Made by a program: the position numbers and the translations under genes
Assembly: GCF_000745125.1 (NCBI RefSeq)
Contig: NZ_JQNF01000003.1
Span: forward strand, 186,001-250,000
Direction: 5' to 3'
DNA from: Carnobacterium jeotgali MS3
GTDB taxonomy: Bacteria; Bacillota; Bacilli; Lactobacillales; Carnobacteriaceae
Length of the DNA stretch: 64,000 nucleotides
Notes under the pieces: generated by a model
The model's input: only the letters and a program-made list of their open reading frames with translations
Told to the model about the DNA's origin: nothing
Database searches by the model: none
Shown: one piece after another, positions 8,968 to 17,605 of the stretch
How positions within the stretch are numbered: position 1 is the stretch's first letter
Layout of the letters: the number at the start of each line of letters is the position of its first letter

Positions 8968-9798
8968 TTAAACAGTTGGGTGATTTGTTTCATCAAACTG
9001 GTTGCTTTCTAAACTTTCATGCCGGAACAACATGAGTACTTTTTGAGGGATCAAGCCTACAATTAATGGTTTGAGAACATACAGTAATCCTAGAGGCAGC
9101 AGTTTCATTTTTTTGAAACCGTCATACCGTACCTTAGCTTCATCCAATCTGTATTTGAATGCTCTCTTTTTAAAGGTTGTGCCATCTTCTCTGTAATTGA
9201 GTAAGATGTCTTGCATATTGTGGCCTTCATATCCCGCAGCGTATAATCGCATAAATAAGTCGTAATCTTCTGCTCTTAATGTCGCTTTTGAAACAGCATA
9301 ATTTCCAATTTGATTAAGAATTGCTTTTTTGATGATGATTGTTGGGTGAATAAACTGTGAACCAAACAAAAAATCTTTTTTAAACGGGTCACTTTTTGTT
9401 TTTCGTATTCCCCAAATGCCATTATCGTTAAATAGAAAAGCTTGGCTACCCACTAAAGCACATTCTGGATGTGATTCTAAATAACTCATTTGTTTTTCAA
9501 ATCTGTCTTTATGAGAAATATCATCTGCATCCATCCGTGCAATGTATTCGCCTTTTGAAATGGCGATACATCTATTTAAAGAGTAAGCTAGACCTTTATT
9601 CGTTTCATTTTGGATCAATCTTATTTTTTTCGGATAGTTTCGTACATATTCTTTTGCAATTTGTAAGGTGTTATCTTTTGAACCATCTTCACATAATATA
9701 ATTTCAAAAAATTCATATGATTGGTTTAGCAGTGAATCGATACTTTCTTTTAATGTTTTTTCACAGTTATAAATGCCCATTACAACGGATACTTTCAT
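8968..9798 (-). CDS. Family 2 glycosyltransferase
   Basis: 276 residues. GT2 hallmarks are SVVMGIYNCE at the start, CEDGSKDNT near residue 36 and the metal-binding MDADD near 93. A motif with DYDLFMRL (near 185) is typical of the EpsE/WaaV-like subgroup. The C-terminus ends with a hydrophobic stretch (LLYVLKPLIVGLIP) that may associate with the membrane. Its start lies 1 nt after the stop of the Wzy-like gene, so it is tightly coupled to it. SD AAAGGAG is present. It probably extends the repeat unit; the sugar cannot be read from sequence. Confidence 0.88.
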   Translation of the reverse strand: MKVSVVMGIYNCEKTLKESIDSLLNQSYEFFEIILCEDGSKDNTLQIAKEYVRNYPKKIRLIQNETNKGLAYSLNRCIAISKGEYIARMDADDISHKDRFEKQMSYLESHPECALVGSQAFLFNDNGIWGIRKTKSDPFKKDFLFGSQFIHPTIIIKKAILNQIGNYAVSKATLRAEDYDLFMRLYAAGYEGHNMQDILLNYREDGTTFKKRAFKYRLDEAKVRYDGFKKMKLLPLGLLYVLKPLIVGLIPQKVLMLFRHESLESNQFDETNHPTV

Positions 9799-9799
9799 G

Positions 9800-11089
9800 T
9801 TAATCTTCTCCTTTAAATGATTGTTTCAATGGACGGTTATATTTCGTTTGGAAGACGCTCATTCCTAGTACTAACCAAAAGATCCGGGCATTGTTTAATG
9901 ATATCGATACAGAAGCAATTAAAAAGATAATTAGAATATCTCGAATCATTTGTCTATTTTGATTCTCTTGGTCATTTTCAAAACTATTTTTCCTATTGTT
10001 GAGTAGAGTTGAACCGACATATAAAAAGAATAAAGCAGTCAACACAATTCCCCATTCTGCAGCAAGCTGAAGATAGGTGTTATGAGCAACATTTGGATTG
10101 TGAACAAATTGATTGGCAATTGGAATATAATTGCCTAATCCAATTCCTAGTAATGGAGCAGAATCTATCATGTGCATTGCCGTTTCCCAAACTTGCGTTC
10201 TTCCTGATCCGCCATCAGAAACGGCTGAAGAAAAATCAGTAAACAACAATTCTACTCTTGAAAAAATTGGGAATCGACTGACAATCAATGCCATCAATTC
10301 ATCCGTGTAGGTCAAAAGATTTCGAATGATCGCTGACACCCCTAAAACCAAAAAGAGTGAACTTACTACTTTTAAAGGAGTTGTTTTTTCCATTTTCACG
10401 AGTTTCCCTACCAAAAAGTATCCACTGTAAAGAGCGACTAAGATAATCGCTGACTTTGATCCAGAACTAATGATTGATAGAAGAATGATTCCGATTGCAC
10501 CAATTCGAATGACACTGTTTAGTGGTTTCATTCTTAACAAAATACTTAATGCACAACATTGAATCACTGCGAAAAAATTTGGATCATTCATAAAACCGAT
10601 CAACCGGCTTTCTCCAAATAACATGATTGAAGATAAATAAGGAATTGGAATAAACGAAATTAAAATACCAATGAAGCCAATTCCAACGGATCCGACTACA
10701 AACCCTTTTAGAAAAACTGCTGTTAATTTTAAGCGGGAAAGGTTAAAACCAATGGTGTAGTATAGGAAGACGACTAGCAGCTTGGTATAATCGATTAGAG
10801 TGGCTAATGGATCGGCTGCAATCATATATTGATTAGGAATGATGAATAAGGAGTGAAATAAAATAAGAATTGAAAAAGCGCTAAACACTATAATGTGCAT
10901 AAGAGGTAAACTTAGTTCTTGCTTCATAATCAAACTGATTACTAATCCTAGAACTAAAAAATCAGATAACGATAGGTTGATTCCAAATAACACATTTGAT
11001 TGATTTAAAAAGACAGACATCAAAAATACCGTCACCATTACTGTTGATGTCACTCGTTTTTTTTCTAACGTTAAAGAGTTTGCGACCAC
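9800..11089 (-). CDS. wzy: Wzy/O-antigen-ligase-like polysaccharide polymerase
   Basis: About 429 residues with some 11-12 membrane helices and a large extracytoplasmic loop (roughly residues 265-350). The loop contains GSGRTQVWETA and LGIGLGNY, the pattern of the O-antigen ligase/Wzy (Wzy_C) family. It would polymerise flipped repeat units on the outer face. The start is a GTG: SD GGAGG lies 8 nt before GTG at 11087-11089, while the longer TTG reading from 11104 overlaps that SD. It sits between the GT4 gene and a GT2 gene with almost no spacing, in the same operon. Confidence 0.82.
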   Translation of the reverse strand: MVANSLTLEKKRVTSTVMVTVFLMSVFLNQSNVLFGINLSLSDFLVLGLVISLIMKQELSLPLMHIIVFSAFSILILFHSLFIIPNQYMIAADPLATLIDYTKLLVVFLYYTIGFNLSRLKLTAVFLKGFVVGSVGIGFIGILISFIPIPYLSSIMLFGESRLIGFMNDPNFFAVIQCCALSILLRMKPLNSVIRIGAIGIILLSIISSGSKSAIILVALYSGYFLVGKLVKMEKTTPLKVVSSLFLVLGVSAIIRNLLTYTDELMALIVSRFPIFSRVELLFTDFSSAVSDGGSGRTQVWETAMHMIDSAPLLGIGLGNYIPIANQFVHNPNVAHNTYLQLAAEWGIVLTALFFLYVGSTLLNNRKNSFENDQENQNRQMIRDILIIFLIASVSISLNNARIFWLVLGMSVFQTKYNRPLKQSFKGED

Positions 11090-11128
11090 ACTTTTCACCT
11101 CCAATAAGACCCACTTTTTATAGGAAAC

Positions 11129-12346
11129 TCATTTGATCAATGCTTTTACTGTTTCTTTACTGTTGATGAGTGATGAATCTGGTGTGTAATTTACAATTTG
11201 ATAGATTTGAGTCATTTGGCTCATAACAGACTGAATGGAATACTTCTCAAGATAGTCTAAACTTTTCAGACCAAAGTCATCTCTTAAGCTATTAGAATGG
11301 TAAAGTATGTCTACATAACTAGCCAAACGTTCTTCATCTTCTAACCCTACTAGATAACCATTTTTACCGTGATGGATTAAATCACGATTTCCTCTGCAAT
11401 CAGTGGCTATGATTGGCAATCCTGTTCCCATAGCTTCTAGAATGTTTACCGGCAAGCCTTCTTGTTTAGAAGTAGAAAGGACGAGATCAGAGATACTCAT
11501 CAACTTATCAACATCTGACCTAAACCCAAGTAAAAATACATTTTTTTCTAAGTGTAAGTCTTTAATTTGTTGAGCATATTGCTCTCTTAATTCACCATCT
11601 CCAACCAACAATAACTTAACTTGTGGTAACGTTTGAACGACTCTTCCCATCATAGAGATAGCTAACTGTTGGTTTTTTCTTTTGCTCAATTCGCCAACAT
11701 ATATCAAAAGGAAATCTTCTTTCTCATACCCTTGTAAACTTCTTCGCTGATTTTTTAATTCTGTATCAATTGGCTTAAATATCGTTTTATTGATTCCTAC
11801 TCCATTAATTTTTTCAATTTTCTTAGCTCTAAAATGTTTATTTTGAGCTACATGATAATCTTCATCGTTGATTGTTATTAAACAATCGGTATACTTAGAT
11901 AACCACTTTTCAACTGAATAATACATCATCCAATTTTTCAATGGTGCCCCTTTGAAAAAATGAAACCCATGTGCAGTATAGATAATTTTAGTCGTTCTTT
12001 TTTGTGCTTCTCTGGCAGCAAGTCTGGCAAGAACTCCTCCAATTGGTGAATGACAATGAATAAACGCATAAGCTTCTCGATCAATAATTTGCTTGATTTC
12101 TTTATAGGCTTTATAGTTCATTACTTTAAAGGGATTACGATTTATAGCGATATCAAATACGGTTACACCTTGAAGTTGTAATTGATTTCTAAAACGATTA
12201 TTTCGTTCATTCGCTTCACTATTTTCATCTTTAAAATTTGCTAAAACATGAACTTCATACCCTTCTTTTTGCAACAAAGCTATATTCGGTCGATTAAAGC
12301 CTTCTATCATTGGAGAAATTGATGCTAAAATCAATACTTTATCCAT
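11129..12346 (-). CDS. Family 4 glycosyltransferase (EpsD-like)
   Basis: 405 residues in two Rossmann (GT-B) domains. The N-terminal domain starts MDKVLILASIS with a Gly/Asn acceptor loop. The C-terminal donor domain carries YVGELSKRKNQ (near 215), LLVGDG, and the nucleotide-sugar binding EGLPVNILEAMGTGLPIIA with its EX7E glutamates. Retaining GT4 enzymes of this EpsD/CapM kind often add the second sugar to the lipid carrier. The true start is the ATG at 12344-12346, with GGAGG 8 nt upstream. The longer TTG reading runs through that SD. It belongs to the same operon as its neighbours. Confidence 0.9.
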   Translation of the reverse strand: MDKVLILASISPMIEGFNRPNIALLQKEGYEVHVLANFKDENSEANERNNRFRNQLQLQGVTVFDIAINRNPFKVMNYKAYKEIKQIIDREAYAFIHCHSPIGGVLARLAAREAQKRTTKIIYTAHGFHFFKGAPLKNWMMYYSVEKWLSKYTDCLITINDEDYHVAQNKHFRAKKIEKINGVGINKTIFKPIDTELKNQRRSLQGYEKEDFLLIYVGELSKRKNQQLAISMMGRVVQTLPQVKLLLVGDGELREQYAQQIKDLHLEKNVFLLGFRSDVDKLMSISDLVLSTSKQEGLPVNILEAMGTGLPIIATDCRGNRDLIHHGKNGYLVGLEDEERLASYVDILYHSNSLRDDFGLKSLDYLEKYSIQSVMSQMTQIYQIVNYTPDSSLINSKETVKALIK

Positions 12347-12400
12347 AATTGAATCCTCCAAACCGTTAATTTACTAAAATCCTTTTATATTTTTATAGAT

Positions 12401-13600
12401 TTAAACTTGACTAGCAGGCACTTTATTCCGTAAAACGGGTGCTTGATCAACTGGTGAAAGGATTTTTTTCATCTGGTCGATAACTCTAAATTGATTTTCT
12501 TCCGTCATATTAGAGCCGGAAGGAATACAGATGCCCATCGCAAATAGTAATTCAGATACAGCAGGTGTTCTTTCATTATGTTTATAAAATTTCGTGCGTC
12601 TAAATAATGGTTGCATATGAAGAGGCTTCCATAAAAGACGCGTTTCAATATTTGCCTGGTTCATTTTGTCCATAAATTCAAAAGGAGTAACGTTCGTCAT
12701 AAATGGATCAATCACTAATGTTGTCAACCAGCGATTGGATTTCGATTGTTTGAGTTCAGGCATAAAATGAACTTCTTCAATGGAATTTAATTCACTGTAG
12801 TAGTTTTGAAAAATTTCTCTCCTTTTTTCAACTCGTTTATCCAAGACCTGTAATTGAGCTCTTCCAATTCCAGCCAACACATTGCTCATGCGGTAATTGT
12901 AGCCGACCAGTGAATGTTGGTAATAGGGTGCTGCATCTTTTGCTTGAGTTGCTAAGAAGAAAGCTTTATCTAACAATTCTTCATCATCACTAACAATTGC
13001 TCCTCCGCCAGAAGTAGTAATAATTTTATTGCCATTAAAAGAATAGATTCCAATTTTCCCAAATGTTCCACTTTTTTTATTTTTATACTCTGCACCTAAC
13101 GATTCTGCTGCATCCTCAATAATGGGAACACCAAACAAATCTGCAACGTTCAGTAATAGTTCCATATCAGCACTTTGTCCATAAAGATTTACAACAATAA
13201 TCGCTTTTGGCAAATGGTTGGCTTTACTTGCATCAAACAATGCACGTTCTAATGCTTGCGGTGACATGTTCCAACTGCTAGGTTCAGAATCGATAAACGT
13301 TAATTCAGCTCCTAAATACAATGCTGGATTAGCACTTGCAATAAAAGTAAAACTTGAACAGAACACGCTGTCTCCTGTTTCTATCCCTAAACAAGCAAGA
13401 GCTAAATGAATAGCTGCAGTACCAGAACTTGTTAACGAAGCTCCTTTTTTATTGGTATACCGAGCCAGTTCTAGTTCGAAATTAGTGACATTCGGACCTA
13501 AAGGAGCGATCCAGTTAGAATCAAACGCCTCTTTAATGTATAGTTGTTCCTTTCCAGACATATGTGGTGAAGATAATAAAATCCGCTCATGATTTATCAT
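12401..13600 (-). CDS. DegT/DnrJ/EryC1 sugar aminotransferase (PglE/EpsN-like)
   Basis: 399-residue PLP enzyme that transfers an amino group to the C4 keto position of a UDP-keto-sugar. SSGTAAIHLAL near residue 58 binds the phosphate. Asp163 in IEDAAESLGA pairs with the PLP nitrogen, and Lys192 in YSFNGNK is the Schiff-base lysine, followed by TTSGGGA. With the CapD/PglF-type dehydratase (2936-4756) it would give UDP-4-amino-4,6-dideoxy-GlcNAc. The usual partner acetyltransferase (PglD/EpsM, left-handed beta-helix) is not in the cluster. SD AGAAGGG lies 6 nt before the ATG. Length is normal for the family. Confidence 0.9.
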   Translation of the reverse strand: MINHERILLSSPHMSGKEQLYIKEAFDSNWIAPLGPNVTNFELELARYTNKKGASLTSSGTAAIHLALACLGIETGDSVFCSSFTFIASANPALYLGAELTFIDSEPSSWNMSPQALERALFDASKANHLPKAIIVVNLYGQSADMELLLNVADLFGVPIIEDAAESLGAEYKNKKSGTFGKIGIYSFNGNKIITTSGGGAIVSDDEELLDKAFFLATQAKDAAPYYQHSLVGYNYRMSNVLAGIGRAQLQVLDKRVEKRREIFQNYYSELNSIEEVHFMPELKQSKSNRWLTTLVIDPFMTNVTPFEFMDKMNQANIETRLLWKPLHMQPLFRRTKFYKHNERTPAVSELLFAMGICIPSGSNMTEENQFRVIDQMKKILSPVDQAPVLRNKVPASQV

Positions 13601-13672
13601 AGACTTCCCTTCTTCCTATCGCTTATTCCCATCAGATTTCATTTGAACCAGCGATGATTGTTTTTCAACTTA

Positions 13673-14392
13673 TTAGACTTTGAATTCTCTATTTTCTACT
13701 ATTGAACTAACTTCTAAAGGAATAGCATCAGGAAATAGTGGAGTGACGTTATCCAACACCTCCTCCTGTTTCCATTGCATTTTCCGGTATTCATCAAATG
13801 CGATAATATAATCAACTTCTTTTTCAACGATATCTGCTTTCATTAACACTTTTTTAATTGTTATCAAAACAATTTTTACATCAAAAAGAAATGAGCATTT
13901 TTCAACATACTCCACATCTAAAGCAAATCGCTCTTCCCAACTTAAGTTGTTGCGACCGTTAACTTGTGCCCATCCGCTGATACCGGGTTTAACATCATGA
14001 CGATGCAATTCTGTTTCGTTGTAACAAGGTAAATAATAAACAAGCAATGGTCTAGGACCGATAAAACTCATATCTCCTTTTAGAATATTGATGAGCTGAG
14101 GCAATTCATCTAGACTTAATTTCCGAATAAATTGTCCGATTTTTAACATGCGCTCATCATAAGATAGTTCTTTATTACCAATAGCTGTTGGGTTTTTCAT
14201 GCTTCGCAACTTATACATATTGAATATTTCATTGTCTTTTCCTACACGTTCTTGGATAAAGAAGATAGGGCCAGTAGGATCTTCTAGTTTTATTAAAATC
14301 CCTAAAATGAATAGAATGGGTAGAACCAATAGAAATAACATACCGGCAAAAATCCATTCAATAATTGACTTAACTGGATAATAATTTTTCAT
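13673..14392 (-). CDS. Undecaprenyl-phosphate sugar-phosphate transferase (PglC/EpsL-like)
   Basis: 239 residues. One membrane hairpin near residues 12-34 is followed by the catalytic domain of the small polyprenyl-phosphate hexose-1-phosphate transferases: KLRSMK, LSLDELPQLINIL, GPRPLL and KPGISGWAQVNGRN are all present. It starts repeat-unit synthesis by moving sugar-1-phosphate to undecaprenyl phosphate. It lacks the N-terminal four-helix domain of WbaP/CpsE and so belongs to the minimal group. Many of this group use diacetamido sugars, in keeping with the dehydratase and aminotransferase here. About 45 extra residues follow the core domain. It is the first gene of the eleven-gene run, with SD AGAGGTGAG. 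Confidence 0.9.
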   Translation of the reverse strand: MKNYYPVKSIIEWIFAGMLFLLVLPILFILGILIKLEDPTGPIFFIQERVGKDNEIFNMYKLRSMKNPTAIGNKELSYDERMLKIGQFIRKLSLDELPQLINILKGDMSFIGPRPLLVYYLPCYNETELHRHDVKPGISGWAQVNGRNNLSWEERFALDVEYVEKCSFLFDVKIVLITIKKVLMKADIVEKEVDYIIAFDEYRKMQWKQEEVLDNVTPLFPDAIPLEVSSIVENREFKV

Positions 14393-14730
14393 AGTGTTCT
14401 CACCTCTATTGTATTTTTAGTTATGTGTTAACTGCTTGTCAAAAATGAGAGAGGGTAGGACCTAAACTGTATTGAGGGAGGATTTTGCGAGGTTGAATGA
14501 GAGGCTCATTTTACGAGGGTGAATCATTTAGAAGTAAATTTTTTTACAAATAAACTCAATAAAGAAAATGGATTTTTTATAAGGATGACGCTTTAGAGGG
14601 ATAAAACTGAGGAATATTTAGCGAAAAAAGAGGTGTGAATCGTTTAAAATGAATTAACCTTTTTAATTTCTGTGATAGTGCGAGGATGGTGATACTTAAA
14701 TATAGTTCATTTCATTAGATCATCTTATTA
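14393..14730. other. Intergenic region before the polysaccharide operon
   Basis: 338 bp without a supportable gene. On the minus strand it holds a candidate promoter for the operon: TTGACA at 14437-14442, 17-nt spacer, then TAAAAA at 14414-14419, with an alternative TACAAT at 14408-14413. The distance to the ATG is short, so transcription would start almost at the Shine-Dalgarno. The rest is A/T- and purine-rich with several GAGGG runs; no ORF or strong hairpin was found. Confidence 0.4.
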
Positions 14731-15699
14731 TCAAGTTCTATACTTTGGAAAAAAGCTGGTTTCCATATCAAAATTGCCAAATACCTTTCGCAGTTGAATC
14801 AACTTTTCATAAATAATAGGATCATGTACTTTTTTTCCCACATAAAAAGGGTGCTCTCCGTGTCGTGCATAAGCTTTTTTATGCATATATATTCCATCTT
14901 CTCCTTTATGCCCACCGCCTAAAATATATTTTTCAATGCCTTTATCTTTTAACCACTCCATAACGGTTAATTGAATCAAAACTTCGGGATGATGATTGAA
15001 GAATTCTTTTAGAGTTCCTGCTAAGAAACCAAAAGCCCTTTCTTTGCCGAATAATACCAACGTTGCTGCAATAAGTTTTCCATCAATTGTAGCAAATACA
15101 TATAAAAATTGACCTTTCATCGTTTCGTGAATCTGTTCAAAGAAAGACTTTTTGAAATAATAATAAGCATCCGCCCCATTACGGTCCATCGTTGAATAAT
15201 ACATTTCTAGAAAATCATCAACACGTTCACCCGTCTGATCTAAACTGATTTCAACCCCTTTTTCTCTAGCTACTCTAGCATCTCGAAAAATCTTTTTACG
15301 TACATCTTCTTCTATCGGCAATTCTAAGTTTTTCACAATGGTATTGCCCACAAGTGAGACATCTCCATAAAAACAATCTCGTACTTGAGTATTTTCAAAA
15401 AGATCAAATCGAATAAATTCAGTGATGATATCATTTTTTTGACAATAATTGGAAAATGCCTCAAAATATCCTGCCAATAATCTTTCCTCATCTGTCGTTT
15501 CTTGAATAACCGGTCCGCCATAGCCGTAAGGTGTTACGATGTCAAAGAACTTTTTATTTTCTAGTTGAAAAGGAATCTCTCTTTTAATAAACATATTCTT
15601 TACTTTTCCATACTCATTTTCGAAGTCAAAAATAATTAATTCTCCATCTTCTATTGTTTCGTATAGCCTTCCATAAGGTTCAGTGAAATTAATTTCCAT
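14731..15699 (-). CDS. FemAB/GNAT-like acyl- or aminoacyltransferase
   Basis: 322 residues. The N-terminal half has the DYVTPYGYGGP-like motif (here DIVTPYGYGGP, near residue 50). The second half has the Acetyltransf_6/FemAB pattern, with KGQFLYVFATIDGKLIAAT near 193-211, FGFLAGT and YILGGGHKGEDG near 259-270. Relatives transfer acyl or aminoacyl groups to amino sugars or peptidoglycan peptides and are common near polysaccharide clusters. It lies directly upstream of the sugar-transferase gene in the same direction but is separated by 338 bp, so it probably has its own promoter. SD GAAGGAG is 8 nt before the ATG. It could acylate the 4-amino sugar made by this cluster in place of the missing PglD/EpsM; that is inference. 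Confidence 0.75.
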   Translation of the reverse strand: MEINFTEPYGRLYETIEDGELIIFDFENEYGKVKNMFIKREIPFQLENKKFFDIVTPYGYGGPVIQETTDEERLLAGYFEAFSNYCQKNDIITEFIRFDLFENTQVRDCFYGDVSLVGNTIVKNLELPIEEDVRKKIFRDARVAREKGVEISLDQTGERVDDFLEMYYSTMDRNGADAYYYFKKSFFEQIHETMKGQFLYVFATIDGKLIAATLVLFGKERAFGFLAGTLKEFFNHHPEVLIQLTVMEWLKDKGIEKYILGGGHKGEDGIYMHKKAYARHGEHPFYVGKKVHDPIIYEKLIQLRKVFGNFDMETSFFPKYRT

Positions 15700-16191
15700 A
15701 TAACATTCTCCTTCATATTTTTATAATTTTCTAAAAAAAGGCGACTTAAATAAACCTAAAACAATTCATTTTTTCTAAAAAAGTTTACAGCTTAATATGA
15801 AAAATGGGTACGGATAAATAGGATAAGTAACTACTATGGAGTGATACTGAAGGTGAGTGGGTAAAATTGGGTAAATTAAATAAAGATGTCTGGATATACT
15901 ACTTGAAAATTTGTCAAAACTAAAAGTGTATTGGCGGTCAGGATGACCTAGGATGAAACTGAGGGTCTTGCTTCAAGGAGGAAAAATAAGTACTATGTGA
16001 AAGCAGATTGTTTAAAAAATCCTGCTATTAATTGATACTCGAAGTATAACAACTATTAGTTGTAAGGGCTATCTTTTAGTTTAAAAAAAATTTTTTAAGT
16101 TTGGTTTGTGACGAAAATATGTACAACTCTATTAGAAAAGCCTAATAATAGGCAACCAGAGCTGTACATATAAATATAGTTGTTTTGAAAT
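15700..16191. other. Intergenic region without recognised genes
   Basis: About 490 A/T-rich bases between the FemAB-like gene and the Cys-rich gene. Apart from the hairpin at 16119-16169 and an A8T6 palindromic run near 16083-16096, I see no ORF of useful length, tRNA or repeated element. One GGAGG near 15980 is not followed by a usable reading frame. Confidence 0.5.
16119..16169 (-). terminator. Nested hairpin / terminator after the Cys-rich gene
   Basis: A 12-bp outer inverted repeat (arms 16119-16130 and 16158-16169, one G-U type mismatch) encloses a small hairpin with arms GCCTA/TAGGC at about 16139-16153, followed on the minus strand by TTTT. It fits a terminator for the gene ending at 16192. 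Confidence 0.6.
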
Positions 16192-16515
16192 TTAAGCGTA
16201 ATTACGACAAAGTTCTGCACATTCCAAACATACTTTAGCACATCTTTGACAGTGATCATGATCATGTTTCTCGCATTCTTTTCCGCAAGCTTGACAAATA
16301 GTGGCACATAAAGCAATAAGGTCAGCGGATAAAGAACTTTCTCTAGTAATAGCAGTTGAAGCAAAAGCACAAATGTCCGCACATTCTCGGTCTAATCGAA
16401 TACATTCTGCCATCATCTGAACATGATCTTCTTTTAGACAAGCATAAAAACATTCGTTGCACACACGCTGACACTCAAACATCTTTTCCGAAATCTTTAC
16501 TAATTGTTCTTGCAT
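16192..16515 (-). CDS. Cys-rich four-helix-bundle copper storage protein (Csp3-like, DUF326)
   Basis: 107 residues with 16 cysteines (15, 19, 22, 26, 38, 45, 49, 70, 74, 77, 81, 89, 92, 96, 99, 103). Most are spaced three or four apart so that they face the core of a four-helix bundle. This is the signature of the YhjQ/Csp3 family, which binds many Cu(I) ions through thiolates. A His/Asp-rich turn (KHDHDH, 83-88) could be an entry site. There is no signal peptide, so it is cytosolic as for Csp3. SD GGAGG lies 6 nt before the ATG. It is monocistronic, with its own promoter (16547-16575) and terminator. No copper ATPase or CopY/CsoR gene is adjacent. Confidence 0.88.
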   Translation of the reverse strand: MQEQLVKISEKMFECQRVCNECFYACLKEDHVQMMAECIRLDRECADICAFASTAITRESSLSADLIALCATICQACGKECEKHDHDHCQRCAKVCLECAELCRNYA

Positions 16516-16546
16516 ACCATCCCTCCTCGATTTTTAACACATCTAT

Positions 16547-16575
16547 AGTATAAGACTTTTAGAAAGTCCTATCAA
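16547..16575 (-). promoter_or_regulatory. Promoter of the copper-storage gene with palindrome in the spacer
   Basis: On the minus strand -35 TTGATA (16570-16575) and -10 TATACT (16547-16552) are separated by exactly 17 nt. The spacer holds a perfect inverted repeat GACTTT-CTA-AAAGTC (16554-16568). A dyad placed exactly between the two promoter hexamers is a good operator candidate, perhaps for a metal-responsive regulator. No known CopY box (TACAnnTGTA) is seen. Confidence 0.65.
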
Positions 16576-16612
16576 ATGATAAGGCTCTCTAACTCAACTA
16601 CATTTCTCGCCA

Positions 16613-16656
16613 TAAAAAAAAGGTCCATTACTTTTTTGCAATGAACCCTTTTTTGG
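16613..16656 (-). terminator. Terminator of the HAD phosphatase gene
   Basis: A stem with arms around 16621-16630 and 16640-16650 (two mismatches, about 10-nt loop) is flanked by A7 on the left and T6 on the right. On the minus strand it ends in a long T-run after the phosphatase stop. Confidence 0.75.
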
Positions 16657-16744
16657 TCTTTATACTGAGTATTGAAGTAGATTCCCTTGTCAAACCCCTT
16701 TAATTTAACTAGTTACCTACAGTTAAATACACCTTAAGAAAAAG

Positions 16745-17554
16745 TTAATTCAATGCCCATTCATAAATTGCATGTGCAACTCCATCTTCTTGATTTGATT
16801 TAGATACATATTTTGCCGTTAATTTAATAGAGTCAACAGCATTACCCATCGCTACGCTCGTACCCGCCACTTTCATCATATCTAAATCATTTTCTCCATC
16901 GCCGATAGCCATCACTTCATCCATTGAAAATCCGAGTTTCGTTGCTAATCCTGTCAATGCCTCACCTTTATTAGCACCTTGAGGTAACAATTCTAAAACA
17001 TAAGACAAACTTCGAATAGGGTAAAAATTTTCAGAAATAAATGCTGGCATAGAAGCCGCTAAATGATCTAGTTCTGTTTCTTCTGCAACATACATCGCTT
17101 TAAATATTGTCAATTCCTCAGGTAGTTCTTCTAATGGCAAATGCACAGCATCCATTCCCAATAAATCAGCATCGAATTGCAACATTTCAGTTTTTTTACC
17201 TGTATAATAGTAAGCTTTCTCGTCGAAATATGTAAAATTCATTTCGAACGGTTCAATGAGTTGTTCTGCTTTTTTCAATTGGCTATGGTCTAATTGGTGC
17301 GAATAAACAATTTCCCAATTGGTCGTTTTTTGAACAACTGTCCCATTTAAAGAAATCACATAATCTTCTTCATCTTTAGGCAAATCCAATTCTTCAAAAT
17401 AATCATAGACCGCATGTACTGGTCTGCCTGTACATAAAACAATCTTAATCCCTGCATTACTTGCTTCTTTGATTGCTTTTTTCACCTTATCCGTTACTAA
17501 ATGGTGTTCATTTAATAATGTTCCGTCCATATCAATTGCAATTAATTTGATCAA
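16745..17554 (-). CDS. Cof-type HAD-IIB phosphatase (YidA/YwpJ-like)
   Basis: 269 residues. The HAD motifs are IDMDGTL at residues 7-13 (nucleophile Asp8, acid/base Asp10), LCTGRP near 40, a Lys in the cap region, and GDGENDLDM near 218. The type IIB alpha/beta cap lies between motifs II and III. Family members dephosphorylate sugar phosphates, flavin or PLP phosphates with loose specificity. The start is TTG, with GGAGGAG 8 nt upstream; no ATG fits. It stands alone with its own terminator. The exact substrate cannot be told. Confidence 0.9.
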   Translation of the reverse strand: MIKLIAIDMDGTLLNEHHLVTDKVKKAIKEASNAGIKIVLCTGRPVHAVYDYFEELDLPKDEEDYVISLNGTVVQKTTNWEIVYSHQLDHSQLKKAEQLIEPFEMNFTYFDEKAYYYTGKKTEMLQFDADLLGMDAVHLPLEELPEELTIFKAMYVAEETELDHLAASMPAFISENFYPIRSLSYVLELLPQGANKGEALTGLATKLGFSMDEVMAIGDGENDLDMMKVAGTSVAMGNAVDSIKLTAKYVSKSNQEDGVAHAIYEWALN

Positions 17555-17605
17555 TTTTTTTACTCCTCCACTTACTTATTCATTATTCTAAACTTCGATC
17601 TTTTT

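Noticed and set aside
16095-16382. 95-codon minus-strand ORF overlapping the Cys-rich gene
   Set aside because: It is in another frame of the copper-storage gene and reads through its terminator; the Cys-rich frame has the SD and the family signature.
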